Shown in pieces: positions 50,186 to 58,773 of a DNA stretch of 64,000 nt (positions are counted from its first letter, which is position 1; every line of letters begins with the position of its first letter). The notes below the pieces were generated by a model that did not search any database, was not told where the DNA came from, and worked only from the letters and a program-made list of their open reading frames with translations. The stretch spans positions 62,001 through 126,000 of the forward strand of contig JAETPU010000005.1 of the NCBI GenBank assembly GCA_021771035.1, read 5' to 3'. Source of the stretch: Marvinbryantia formatexigens (GTDB lineage: Bacteria > Bacillota > Clostridia > Oscillospirales > Ruminococcaceae). Position numbers and translations under genes: made by a program.

Positions 50186-51166
50186 ATGTTAAAACTAAAA
50201 TATCTGTTTGAGAATTACGGCTTGGCAAAAGAGGCTGTTAAAAACTGGGCACATGATGCAGACACACTGGACGAAATGCTTTCCCGGTTTCGTATTTCGT
50301 CAAACGCAATTTATCCGTTTTGTCAGAATGGTAAGGTCTGCTTTCTGCGGCTTGCTCCAGTTGATGAAAAACTGGAGAAAAATGTCCTTGGGGAGATTGA
50401 ATTTATCAATTATCTCCTGAAGCACAATTATCCGGCATTAGAGCCAATGAAAGCAATAACTGGTGAAGATTGCTTGTTGTTAGGCACTGAATGGGGTGAA
50501 TATTACGCAACCGCATTTAAGGAGGTCAACGGCGTACAAATTGAAGATACGGATATGTCGGATGAAATCATGTTTGAGTACGGTAAAGCTTTAGGCGGAC
50601 TTCATTCCCTATCAGCCGAATTTATTCCTAAAACAAAAAAGTGGACGCATATTGAAGCTTTAAATTGGATTGAATCCGTACTTTCCGAATACAATGCGCC
50701 AAATGCAGTTGTTTCAGCATTGCATTCACTAAAGGGCGAACTTAGTTTACTCCCGTTACAGCAGGATAACTATGGACTCATTCATTACGATTTTGAGTTA
50801 GACAACGTATTCTATAATAAAGAAACAAAAACCTGTGCAGTCATTGATTTTGATGATGGAATGTATCACTGGTATGCACTGGACATTGAACAGGTTTTTG
50901 AATCCCTGGAAGATGAGCTAAGCGGCAAAACACTTCAAACGGCAAAGAATGAATTTATCAGAGGATATAAAGAGAAATACCGTTATACTCAGGAGACGGA
51001 AATATTACTCCCTCTTATGCGGCGGTTTATCAATTTATACGCCTATGCGCGGTTGATTCGATGTGTTGCAGAGAAATTTGCTCATGAACCCGAATGGCTG
51101 GTGGAATTAAGGAAAAAGCTAGACAAAGCGATTTTGGAAAAAGAAACGAGTATCGTAGCCTCATAA
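50186..51166 (+). CDS. APH-family phosphotransferase (aminoglycoside kinase-like)
   Basis: A 326-residue kinase of the aminoglycoside phosphotransferase/choline kinase superfamily. The catalytic loop is H-Y-D-F-E-L-D-N-V-F and the metal-binding motif V-I-D-F-D-D. The ATG at 50186 follows GAAAGGATAA. The gene is AT-rich compared with its neighbours and sits behind a leader peptide and attenuator, both signs of an acquired, antibiotic-regulated gene. Resistance is not proven; homoserine kinase type II and other small-molecule kinases share the fold. Confidence 0.85.
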   Translation: MLKLKYLFENYGLAKEAVKNWAHDADTLDEMLSRFRISSNAIYPFCQNGKVCFLRLAPVDEKLEKNVLGEIEFINYLLKHNYPALEPMKAITGEDCLLLGTEWGEYYATAFKEVNGVQIEDTDMSDEIMFEYGKALGGLHSLSAEFIPKTKKWTHIEALNWIESVLSEYNAPNAVVSALHSLKGELSLLPLQQDNYGLIHYDFELDNVFYNKETKTCAVIDFDDGMYHWYALDIEQVFESLEDELSGKTLQTAKNEFIRGYKEKYRYTQETEILLPLMRRFINLYAYARLIRCVAEKFAHEPEWLVELRKKLDKAILEKETSIVAS

Positions 51167-51437
51167 CGTGTCATGCAGTCGGACAGGAAGTCCGACCCCC
51201 CCCCATGAGATGGGATTATCGGTAAACCTCGGGTTTTGATGCGAATATATTGCTACAATATCTTATTGAACAGAAAGTGCTGCTGCCCGCGATACGGGCC
51301 ATGGCGGCCTTTCGGCCGACATGGGAACAATAATTTATGGGATAGCGGAGCCATTCGAGCCTGTCAATGAAAGATGAACGGGCTGCGTCCGTCGTTGACA
51401 AGCCCGCCTATCCCTGCTTGTATATGCTAATCAAGAA
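51167..51437. other. AT-rich stretch, possible mobile-element remnant
   Basis: Follows the APH-type gene and begins with a run of C. Short interrupted frames on both strands suggest decayed acquired sequence, but no element end or recombinase was recognised. Confidence 0.35.
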
Positions 51438-51475
51438 GGCGAAAGCAAGGAGTGCTTTCGCCCATACTGTTTTTT
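51438..51475 (+). terminator. Terminator downstream of the APH-type gene
   Basis: GGCGAAAGCA (51438-51447) pairs with TGCTTTCGCC (51453-51462), followed by CATACTGTTTTTTA. It is 270 nt past the kinase stop codon. Confidence 0.65.
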
Positions 51476-51690
51476 ATTTCATCAGCATCTGTAACAAAAA
51501 ATAGACGGAATACTATTTTATCTAGCTCACAATTTCGCTTTTACCATAGCAGTTGCAGCTGGGGAGAAAAGTTACAGGAAATAGAAATGTTTTAAAGAAA
51601 ACTCGGAGCTATAACCCAAAAGTAAGAAAGGGACAGCAAAATACGGCGGAAAAACGGAGTTCCGCCGTATCGTGTCTCGGTTTATGATAG

Positions 51691-52461
51691 CTATAAGGTC
51701 TCCCCAACAGCGGCTGACGCCCGGAGCTTGGGGGTGTTCTGCAGTTTTTTCGCAGGCAGCCAGGCTGCGTACATACCCAAAATTCCGCAGATTTCCAGCC
51801 ACAGGATGGGGTAATTCAGGTAGCGCAGGAAGGGGAATAGCTGCACGATATGTTCCGGCAGGCGGGTCGTCATAATGTAGTTGGTGCCGCAGAAATAGTT
51901 GAAGACAAAAATAAAGGCAAACAGGATGTTTCCGGCTAAGAATGCCCGCAGGACATCCTTTTTTTGAATCTGCCAGCCCAGGACAAAGAGGGCGTACAGC
52001 CCGGTGAGCAGCAGAAGATGGTGGCTGATAATAAAGTGGATGGTCTGGAACCGGTCAAAGCGCATGGGGGTATTGGGCATCAGCATGGCGGGAAGCGGGC
52101 CCACCCAGGTGAAGAAGTACACGATGCGAAAGGCCTTTTTATTTTGGGTGAGCAGCACGTATACCATGGCGAAATTGGTGAGGAAACACAGATGCAGGGG
52201 AAGATGGATATGCCAGTCATACACGCCCTGGACAATAAAAACGCCGTAAAATATCGCCATATTCACCAGAAACAGAATGGCAATGCCCCGGCAAAGGGCC
52301 CTGTGGTGCCTGAAATGGGCAAACTTTTCCCGAAACTGCCACAGGGCGGCGGCCCCGGCTACGGTTAAAAAAAGAACCAAGCAGTGCTCAAAACCGAACA
52401 GCCTGAGATCCTCCAGGTGTTCGCTGCCCTGCTCAAAAAAATTGACAACCCAAGTCGGCAT
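51691..52461 (-). CDS. TIGR02206 family membrane protein (YwaF-like)
   Basis: A 256-residue protein with about six to seven TM helices. W-H-I-H-L-P-L-H-L-C-F, F-H/H-F-I-I-S-H-H and N-Y-F-C-G-T-N-Y are typical of the YwaF/TIGR02206 family, whose role is unknown. CAGGAGGAATACC precedes the ATG at 52461. No partner gene is adjacent. Confidence 0.88.
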   Translation of the reverse strand: MPTWVVNFFEQGSEHLEDLRLFGFEHCLVLFLTVAGAAALWQFREKFAHFRHHRALCRGIAILFLVNMAIFYGVFIVQGVYDWHIHLPLHLCFLTNFAMVYVLLTQNKKAFRIVYFFTWVGPLPAMLMPNTPMRFDRFQTIHFIISHHLLLLTGLYALFVLGWQIQKKDVLRAFLAGNILFAFIFVFNYFCGTNYIMTTRLPEHIVQLFPFLRYLNYPILWLEICGILGMYAAWLPAKKLQNTPKLRASAAVGETL

Positions 52462-52791
52462 ACTGGTATTCCTCCTGTTTGATGGAATCTATCGTTGATA
52501 CAAGTGCCTGCGCTCCCCCTGCAGAAGAGGCGTCCCCTTTGGAACTTCAAAACAAACTGCCGGATGCCCCGCAGCAGGCGCAGGCATCCGGGGGATTGGC
52601 GCGGCCGTAAAACAACGGCTCTGTAGAATAAGACGGCAAAAACATAGAATTTTCTTCAAAGGATTAATTTTTTTATGCCGGCCGGAAAAACAGCCTTAAA
52701 CCACTTTAGGAAGGTCGGCGGCTCTGTGCCTGAGGACTGCTTTGCCGCGGTGATTTTGCAGGATCATTATCCCGGAAGGCCTGTGCGTTAG
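52462..52791. other. Intergenic stretch without a supported gene
   Basis: Lies between two minus-strand genes. It must contain the promoter of the YwaF-like gene; no clear terminator for the downstream end of the APH-fold gene was found. Confidence 0.4.
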
Positions 52792-53700
52792 TTAAAAGTC
52801 CAGGCAGTCTCGCAGGGCCTGGGCCTGGGGGGCGATGACCCTGGGGTTAATTTCGGCGCCGGCATCATAGTAGTGGCCGATTTCACTGAACAATTCATAG
52901 AAGGCCCGTTTGGCTGCGAAATTTTCCGATAACGGCCTTCTTTTTTGATATTCCTCCAACAGGCCGAATTCCCTGCCGTTGGCGTTGTCCAGCTGATACA
53001 GATCGATTTCGGAATCTGCCCAGCGGCAGTTAAAGGGATCGATAACGCCGCTCACGTGCTCCAGGGTGTCATCCAGCAGGATGTTCCAGGTGTTGTAGTC
53101 CCCGTGAACCAGGCGGGCCTGTGTGATTGGCAGGGTAAAGATGCGCTCATAGGAGTGGAAAGCCTTCTGGACTATCGGGAAAATCCAGGGTTCCAGCCGA
53201 CCCGATTCTGTCAGCCGCCGGGCCTTTTCCGCTACCTGCCGGGCTATGGGATAGTAATAGTCCCGCCAGTCGGGGAGAAAATTTGCAGCGTCCAGCTCTC
53301 CAAAACCCGCCGGATTTACCACCTCGTGATAGGCCAGCAGGTTTTCCACAATCTCCTTGGCCAAGGCCTGCCGGGAGCGGGCGGGAACCTCCTTGAGAAG
53401 CCCGGCATTGACACCGGGCAGGTACTCCATCGCCAGAACGTCATACCCGCCGTCAGAGGCAGGATCGGTAAAATATACCTTGGGCATTCTCACCCGGGCG
53501 TGCCGGGCCAGCGTCTGAAGCTGCAGGGCCTCCTTGTGAGCCAGATTGGGGAACAGGTACAGCTTATACACTACCAGCGGAATTTCATGCTCCTGTTCCA
53601 CTAAAAATACTCTGCCGTAAAAGCCGCCGCCAATACTGGTGACGGACTTGGGGAGGCAGCCAAACCGCTGCCGGTTGAGCTGTGTGATTCTCTGATACAT
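52792..53700 (-). CDS. APH/fructosamine kinase-fold protein
   Basis: A 302-residue kinase-fold protein. The catalytic loop is R-L-V-H-G-D-Y-N-T-W-N-I-L, and the metal-binding motif is V-I-D-P-F-N-C, with W-A-D-S-E-I-D-L-Y-Q-L after it. These match the APH/fructosamine-3-kinase group. The ATG at 53700 has AGAGGAGC ahead. It is not a close paralogue of the APH-type gene at 50186-51166 and has local base composition. A small-molecule kinase; substrate unknown. Confidence 0.85.
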   Translation of the reverse strand: MYQRITQLNRQRFGCLPKSVTSIGGGFYGRVFLVEQEHEIPLVVYKLYLFPNLAHKEALQLQTLARHARVRMPKVYFTDPASDGGYDVLAMEYLPGVNAGLLKEVPARSRQALAKEIVENLLAYHEVVNPAGFGELDAANFLPDWRDYYYPIARQVAEKARRLTESGRLEPWIFPIVQKAFHSYERIFTLPITQARLVHGDYNTWNILLDDTLEHVSGVIDPFNCRWADSEIDLYQLDNANGREFGLLEEYQKRRPLSENFAAKRAFYELFSEIGHYYDAGAEINPRVIAPQAQALRDCLDF

Positions 53701-53996
53701 GATAGAGCTCCTCTCTGTCCGGGCAAGGCCGGCAGTATCGGTTTCTTTGGACGCCCCAGCCCAGGCAGATGGGGATCGGCTGGGGAAGGTTTTCCATACG
53801 TGCAATTCGTGGGGCGTCAGAAGCCCTGCAGCTGATAGGCGGCCCCGGTTGACGCGCAGTCTTGCACACGCACATTCCAGAGGACCTCAGCCTATTGTAA
53901 CGCAACTTTTCTCCGGCGGCAATCCCCCCGGACGCGGAATCCCTGGGGCCCATGCCTCAATGAGGTAACAGTTCACGGATCTCCATAATACGGCAC
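53701..53996. other. Intergenic stretch upstream of the APH-fold gene
   Basis: Holds the minus-strand upstream region of the APH-fold gene; no coding region is supported. Confidence 0.4.
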
Positions 53997-54240
53997 CCGG
54001 CGCTTTGCTGGGAACCAAGCTGCCTGCAAGTTTTGATCTGCAAGCTCCCAGGAACCCTGTGAGATGGTTCCGACTCCGCCCTCGTCTGGGGGCTCCGGTA
54101 TACCAATGGGAACGGCGGGGAAACCTGTCGGCCGGCGGGAAGTCCGCCTACCCGCCAAGACGTCGTTGGGAGTTCAATGCATAGCACAGAGCACCTTACA
54201 TAGGGACATACCGCGCTTGCGGGGCTGCCCTGTGAGCCGG
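53997..54240 (+). ncRNA. Candidate structured RNA (raiA-motif or 6S-like; family not confirmed)
   Basis: A 244-nt GC-rich region without a coding frame, closed by CCGGC (53997-54001) and GCCGG (54236-54240). Inside it, many stems can be drawn: CTGGG...AGCT...TGCA/TGCA...AGCT...CCCAG at 54008-54051, GTTCC/GGAAC, GGCGG-GAAGT-CCGCC, an outer GGCGGG/CCCGCC, CCT-TACAT-AGG, CCGC-GCTT-GCGG and CACAG/CTGTG. The orientation is uncertain. It resembles an abundant intergenic RNA such as raiA or 6S by size and density of stems, but the family was not identified by sequence. Confidence 0.45.
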
Positions 54241-54429
54241 AAAGGCCTTATCTGGAGAACTTGCGAAGATAAAGAGAAAAAAGTGGTTGGGATGGGATGC
54301 GATTCTCCTGCCTTTTAACGGAAAAACGCACCTTGTGAGAAATTATGTCCATTTCGTAAAAAAAGCGTATTGCAAAAATGAAAAATATAAATTCCCTGTA
54401 AATCCTCCGAAAAAGAGAGGAAAAAGGTC

Positions 54430-54458
54430 TTGATTTTCTGTGCGGATAGGGTTACAAT
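54430..54458 (+). promoter_or_regulatory. Promoter of the iron alcohol dehydrogenase
   Basis: TTGATT (54430-54435) and TACAAT (54453-54458) are 17 bp apart. Confidence 0.7.
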
Positions 54459-54471
54459 AATATCAGTCAGA

Positions 54472-54489
54472 TTGATAGTTATTTAACAA
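54472..54489 (+). promoter_or_regulatory. Rex-like operator
   Basis: TTGATAG-TTAT-TTAACAA fits the 18-bp Rex consensus TTGTTAA-N4-TTAACAA, with a perfect right half and two mismatches in the left. It lies 13 bp downstream of the -10, where Rex binding would block transcription. Rex senses NADH/NAD+ and controls alcohol dehydrogenases in Firmicutes. Confidence 0.6.
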
Positions 54490-54572
54490 ACTAACCGTCG
54501 ATCCAACTGGTTCATCATTGTTCATTTTAAGGGTGCGCCCCAATGGGCACCGCGATTTATGGAGGTATTGTT

Positions 54573-55763
54573 ATGGCGAGATTTACACTGCCGAGAGATC
54601 TGTATCATGGAAAAGGTTCTTTGGAAGAACTGAAAAACCTCAAGGGCAAAAAGGCCATCGTCGTTGTGGGCGGCGGTTCCATGAAGCGGTTTGGTTTTCT
54701 GGACAGAGCAGTGGGCTACCTGAAGGAAGCCGGAATGGAAGTTGCCCTGTTTGAAAACGTAGAGCCCGATCCTTCCGTGGAAACAGTGATGAAGGGCGCC
54801 GAGAAAATGCGTGAGTTTGAGCCGGATTGGATTGTCGCCATGGGCGGCGGTTCCCCCATCGATGCCGCTAAGGCCATGTGGGCGTTCTATGAGTATCCGG
54901 ATGTGACCTTCGAGGCTCTGTGCACTCCCTTTAATTTCCCCACCCTGCGTACAAAGGCTCACTTCTGCGCCATCCCCTCCACCTCCGGCACCGCGACCGA
55001 GGTTACCGCATTCTCTGTCATCACCGACTATGCCAAGGGCATCAAATACCCGCTGGCGGACTTCAACATCACCCCGGATGTGGCTATCGTGGATCCTAAG
55101 CTGGCTGAGAAAATGCCGCAGAAGCTCACCGCTCACACCGGTATGGACGCGATGACGCACGCCATCGAGGCCTATGTCTCCACATTGAACAGCGATTACA
55201 CGGATCCGCTTGCCCTGTATGCCATCAGCATGGTTCACGATCTGCTGGTGAAATCCTATAACGGCGATATGGATGCCCGTGACCATATGCACAATGCACA
55301 GTGCCTGGCTGGCATGGCCTTCTCCAACGCCCTGCTGGGTATCGTTCACTCCATGGCTCACAAGACTGGCGCCGCCTATTCCGGCGGACACATTGTCCAC
55401 GGCTGTGCAAACGCCATGTACCTGCCCAAGGTTATTAAGTTTAACTCCAAGAACGAGGCTGCCGCTGAGCGGTATGCCAACATTGCCCGCTTTATCGGCC
55501 TGAAGGGCAATACCACTGAGGAACTGGTGGATGCTCTGATCGCAGAGCTCAAGGCTATGAACAAGGCTCTGAACATTCCGGCCTGCATCAAGGATTACGA
55601 GGGCGGCATCATCGATGAGAAAGAGTTTAACGAGAAGCTGTCTCATGTGGCGGAATTGGCAATCGGCGATGCCTGCACCGGCTCCAACCCCAGAATCCCC
55701 ACTCAGGAGGAGATGGAGAAGCTTCTGAAGGCCTGCTACTACGATTTGGAAATCGACTTCTAA
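54573..55763 (+). CDS. Iron-containing alcohol dehydrogenase
   Basis: A 396-residue group III dehydrogenase. The NAD(P)-binding motif is M-G-G-G-S-P-I-D-A-A-K, then P-S-T-S-G-T-A-T-E-V-T-A-F-S; the metal-binding residues lie in D-A-M-T-H-A, H-S-M-A-H and G-G-H-I-V-H-G. It resembles butanol dehydrogenases of Clostridia. It reduces aldehydes to alcohols to recycle NAD(P)+. The ATG at 54573 has GGAGG 7 nt upstream; an earlier in-frame ATG at 54543 is less likely. Confidence 0.95.
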   Translation: MARFTLPRDLYHGKGSLEELKNLKGKKAIVVVGGGSMKRFGFLDRAVGYLKEAGMEVALFENVEPDPSVETVMKGAEKMREFEPDWIVAMGGGSPIDAAKAMWAFYEYPDVTFEALCTPFNFPTLRTKAHFCAIPSTSGTATEVTAFSVITDYAKGIKYPLADFNITPDVAIVDPKLAEKMPQKLTAHTGMDAMTHAIEAYVSTLNSDYTDPLALYAISMVHDLLVKSYNGDMDARDHMHNAQCLAGMAFSNALLGIVHSMAHKTGAAYSGGHIVHGCANAMYLPKVIKFNSKNEAAAERYANIARFIGLKGNTTEELVDALIAELKAMNKALNIPACIKDYEGGIIDEKEFNEKLSHVAELAIGDACTGSNPRIPTQEEMEKLLKACYYDLEIDF

Positions 55764-55788
55764 ATTCCGCATACTTCAGCTGGTGGAT

Positions 55789-55816
55789 AGAACAAGGCCC
55801 AAAGCGGCTTTGTTCT
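55789..55816 (+). terminator. Terminator of the alcohol dehydrogenase gene
   Basis: AGAACAAGGCC (55789-55799) pairs with GGCTTTGTTCT (55806-55816), one G-U, followed by ATTTG. The U-tail is short. Confidence 0.65.
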
Positions 55817-56040
55817 ATTTGCCTGTTAGGGGGCTTTCTGGAAAGTACGGCTTTCCCGGGGGTTTCCGCGCGGTATGTCCAGTGTGCGGCAGGCGCCGGG
55901 AAGCCGATGGAGAGTTTTAGTCTTTTTTGAGACTGCTCTGTATGTTCCAACCCTACAGGTTTTTGCCTTGCAGAACCGCGATAGAAGCAATACCAAGAGC
56001 TTCTCTGTGAAGTGGGACTGCATTTTCCAGCGCTTTTCAG
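55817..56040. other. Intergenic stretch without a supported gene
   Basis: No coding region or structure is evident between the alcohol dehydrogenase terminator and the nfnAB promoter. Confidence 0.4.
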
Positions 56041-56069
56041 TTGAAAAGAGACGCGATTGGCTTTATTAT
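56041..56069 (+). promoter_or_regulatory. Promoter of nfnAB
   Basis: TTGAAA (56041-56046) and TATTAT (56064-56069) are 17 bp apart, 68 nt before the nfnA start. Confidence 0.7.
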
Positions 56070-56136
56070 TAGATAGGAAGTTCTAAAAACAGGTTTTTCG
56101 CGGAGAGTTATTTCAGTAAAGTGAGGATTGGGAGAT

Positions 56137-56979
56137 ATGTTCAACATTATAAAAAAAGAGGCGCTCAACCCCACCGTTACCCGTATGGTGATTGCTGCCC
56201 CGCTGATCGCCAAAAAGGCTGAGCCGGGCCAGTTCATCATTGTACGTGCCAAGGAGGACAGTGAGCGTATTCCGCTGACCATCGCCGATTATGACCGTGA
56301 GGCCGGTACGGTTACCATTATTTTTCAGATTGTGGGCGCCGGCACCATGGAACTCAACACTCTGCAAGAGGGAGAGTGCGTTCACGATTTTGTGGGCCCG
56401 CTGGGACGCGCCAGTGAAACCGAGGGGCTCAAAAAGGTCGCGGTTGTGGGCGGCGGCGTGGGCTGCGCCATTGCCTATCCGGTTGCCAAAAAGCTCCATG
56501 AGCAGGGATGCGAGGTTCACACCATTGTGGGCTTCCGCAATCAGGATCTGGTGATTTTGGAGGATGATTTCCAAGCGGTCAGCGACAAGATGGTGATGAT
56601 GACCGATGATGGAAGCCATGGCGAAAAGGGGCTGGTAACCCAGGCATTGGAGCGTCTGATTAGCGAGGGCAACCAGTATGATGAAGTGATTGCCATTGGG
56701 CCTCTGGTGATGATGAAGTTCGTCTGTAAAGTGACGGAAAAATACGGCATCAAGACCATTGTCAGCATGAACCCCATTATGATCGACGGCACCGGTATGT
56801 GCGGCGGCTGCCGGCTGACCGTGGGCGGCGAGACCAAATTCGCCTGTGTGGACGGCCCGGATTTTGACGGACATCTGGTGGATTTCGACGAGGCGATGCA
56901 CCGCGGTACCATGTACCGGGATTTTGAACAGCACGCCCGCGAGGAGAGCTGCAATCTTCTGAACATGGAGGTAAAATAG
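56137..56979 (+). CDS. nfnA: NADH-dependent ferredoxin:NADP+ oxidoreductase, small subunit
   Basis: A 280-residue FAD/NAD-binding subunit: P-G-Q-F-I-I-V-R-A near the start, the nucleotide motif V-A-V-V-G-G-G-V-G-C-A and the 2Fe-2S motif near the C-terminus M-C-G-G-C-R-L-T-V-G-G ... F-A-C-V-D-G-P. NfnA (PyrK/sulfide-dehydrogenase-like) pairs with NfnB to bifurcate electrons between NADPH, NAD+ and ferredoxin. The ATG at 56137 has GGGAG ahead. nfnB begins 3 nt after the stop, so the two are co-expressed. Confidence 0.93.
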   Translation: MFNIIKKEALNPTVTRMVIAAPLIAKKAEPGQFIIVRAKEDSERIPLTIADYDREAGTVTIIFQIVGAGTMELNTLQEGECVHDFVGPLGRASETEGLKKVAVVGGGVGCAIAYPVAKKLHEQGCEVHTIVGFRNQDLVILEDDFQAVSDKMVMMTDDGSHGEKGLVTQALERLISEGNQYDEVIAIGPLVMMKFVCKVTEKYGIKTIVSMNPIMIDGTGMCGGCRLTVGGETKFACVDGPDFDGHLVDFDEAMHRGTMYRDFEQHAREESCNLLNMEVK

Positions 56980-56982
56980 ACA

Positions 56983-58386
56983 ATGGCTGTACAGCGTAAT
57001 ATGGATCCGAAAAAGACTCCCATGCCGGTTCAGGACCCCATGGTCCGCAACCACAATTTTGAGGAGGTAGCCCTGGGCTATACCTATGAGATGGCGGTCA
57101 ACGAGGCAAAGCGCTGCCTGCACTGCCCGAAAAAGCCCTGCGTAAGCGCCTGCCCGGTTGCCATTGATATTCCGGCCTTCATTGAGCGCGTGGCCAACGA
57201 GGATATGGAGGGCGCCTATGAGATTCTCACCGCCTCCAGTGCATTGCCCGCTGTCTGCGGACGTGTGTGCCCACAGGAAAACCAATGCGAGGGCAAGTGC
57301 GTGCGGGGAATCAAGGGCGAGCCGGTTGGAATTGGACGCCTGGAGCGTTTTGTGGCCGATTATCATCGGGAGCACAGCGCTCAGACCCCGAAGATGCCGG
57401 TTTCCAACGGGCATAAGGTCGCCGTTATCGGCGCCGGGCCCAGCGGCCTGACCGCCGCCGGGGATTTGGCGAAGATGGGCTATAAGGTCACGGTTTATGA
57501 GGCGCTCCACCTGGCCGGCGGCGTGCTGGTGTACGGCATTCCCGAGTTCCGTCTGCCCAAGGCGATTGTCCAGCAGGAAATTGACAACCTAAAGGCCATT
57601 GGCGTGGACATCGAGACCAATATGGTCATCGGCAAGGTGCTCACGGTGGACGAACTCTTTGAGATGGGCAACGATGCCGTGTATGTGGCCTCCGGCGCGG
57701 GCCTGCCCCGGTTTATGAATATCCCCGGCGAGAGCCTCAAGGGCGTTTACTCCGCCAATGAATACTTAACCCGGGTGAATTTGATGAAGGCCTACCGTGA
57801 AGGCAGCAAAACCCCCATTAAAAAGAGCAAAAACGTTGCGGTTGTGGGCGGCGGCAACGTGGCCATGGATGCGGCCCGGTGCGCGAAACGCCTGGGGGCC
57901 GAGAATGTCTATATTGTGTACCGCCGCAGTATGGAGGAGCTCCCCGCACGGAAAGAGGAAGTGGAGCACGCCCAGGAGGAGGGCATTATCTTTAAGCTTC
58001 TCAATAACCCAGTGGAAATTCTGGGCGATGCGGACGGCATGGTGTGCGGCATGAAGTGCGTTGAGATGGAATTGGGCGAGCCCGACGCCAGCGGCCGTCG
58101 CCGCCCGATTGTCAAGGAGGGCAGCGAGTTTGTCCTGGATGTGGACACGGTTATCATGTCCATCGGCACCAGCCCCAACCCGCTGATCCGCTCCACCACA
58201 CCGGGATTGGATACCAATAAGCACGGCTGTATCATTACCAATGGCGACGACGGCCTCACCACCCGTGAGGGAGTCTATGCCGGAGGAGATGCCGTCACCG
58301 GCGCGGCTACTGTAATTTTGGCAATGGGCGCCGGAAAGCACGCGGCCAAGGCCATCGATGAGTACATCAAGGGTAAACAGAAATAA
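56983..58386 (+). CDS. nfnB: NADH-dependent ferredoxin:NADP+ oxidoreductase, large subunit (GltD-like)
   Basis: A 467-residue protein of the glutamate-synthase small-subunit type. The N-terminal Fe-S region is R-C-L-H-C-P-K-K-P-C-V-S-A-C-P-V and C-G-R-V-C-P-Q-E-N-Q-C-E-G-K-C. FAD- and NADP-binding motifs are V-I-G-A-G-P-S-G-L-T-A and V-V-G-G-G-N-V-A-M-D-A-A-R. Adjacent to nfnA it forms the NfnAB transhydrogenase, rather than glutamate synthase. A strong terminator follows. Confidence 0.95.
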   Translation: MAVQRNMDPKKTPMPVQDPMVRNHNFEEVALGYTYEMAVNEAKRCLHCPKKPCVSACPVAIDIPAFIERVANEDMEGAYEILTASSALPAVCGRVCPQENQCEGKCVRGIKGEPVGIGRLERFVADYHREHSAQTPKMPVSNGHKVAVIGAGPSGLTAAGDLAKMGYKVTVYEALHLAGGVLVYGIPEFRLPKAIVQQEIDNLKAIGVDIETNMVIGKVLTVDELFEMGNDAVYVASGAGLPRFMNIPGESLKGVYSANEYLTRVNLMKAYREGSKTPIKKSKNVAVVGGGNVAMDAARCAKRLGAENVYIVYRRSMEELPARKEEVEHAQEEGIIFKLLNNPVEILGDADGMVCGMKCVEMELGEPDASGRRRPIVKEGSEFVLDVDTVIMSIGTSPNPLIRSTTPGLDTNKHGCIITNGDDGLTTREGVYAGGDAVTGAATVILAMGAGKHAAKAIDEYIKGKQK

Positions 58387-58430
58387 GAGCCCCCCTGTTT
58401 AAGGGCTTTGGCGATATCGAGTATCAAAAG

Positions 58431-58463
58431 AGGATGCCGGGAACCGTTTCCGGCATCCTTTTT
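58431..58463 (+). terminator. Intrinsic terminator of nfnAB
   Basis: A perfect 10-bp stem AGGATGCCGG (58431-58440) with CCGGCATCCT (58450-58459), then TTTTTCT. Confidence 0.9.
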
Positions 58464-58590
58464 CTGTGCACGGCAGTCCTTACGCAAATGAATCACTCCG
58501 CTATGCTGGGCTGCCGCTTTTTTCTTCCGCGTTCAGAGCCGCAGGAGAATAGAGTCAGAAGCTGCAGCTGGGCGGGATGGAAAATACGCT
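58464..58590. other. Short gap before the TPM-protein promoter
   Basis: No supported gene. Confidence 0.4.
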
Positions 58591-58620
58591 TTGACAGCTG
58601 ATAGGATTCTGTACTATAAA
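58591..58620 (+). promoter_or_regulatory. Promoter of the TPM-domain gene
   Basis: TTGACA (58591-58596) and TATAAA (58615-58620) are 18 bp apart. The leader before the gene is about 150 nt long and could fold, but no riboswitch is recognised. Confidence 0.65.
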
Positions 58621-58773
58621 TAAGATAAGGACGATATCCCAGGGGCTGCGTGTGTTTTAATCGAAGGCAAGGTTTAAAGAGAACGTTTTCCCGGTTTTTG
58701 TGCCTGTCGAAGCCCAAAAGGTTACTTTTTGGGGAAGAGACCGGGACAATTTCGGAAGGGGAGGGTCGAGACG

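Noticed and set aside
53997-54240. RNase P RNA, tmRNA, cobalamin riboswitch
   Set aside because: The RNase P core (GAGGAAAGTCC), tmRNA ends and the B12 box (GCCACTG) are absent.
54522-55772. 416-codon open frame on the minus strand
   Set aside because: Antisense to the alcohol dehydrogenase, which has full catalytic motifs.
56113-57510. 465-codon open frame on the minus strand
   Set aside because: Antisense to nfnA and nfnB, which carry clear motifs; no start signal or domain.
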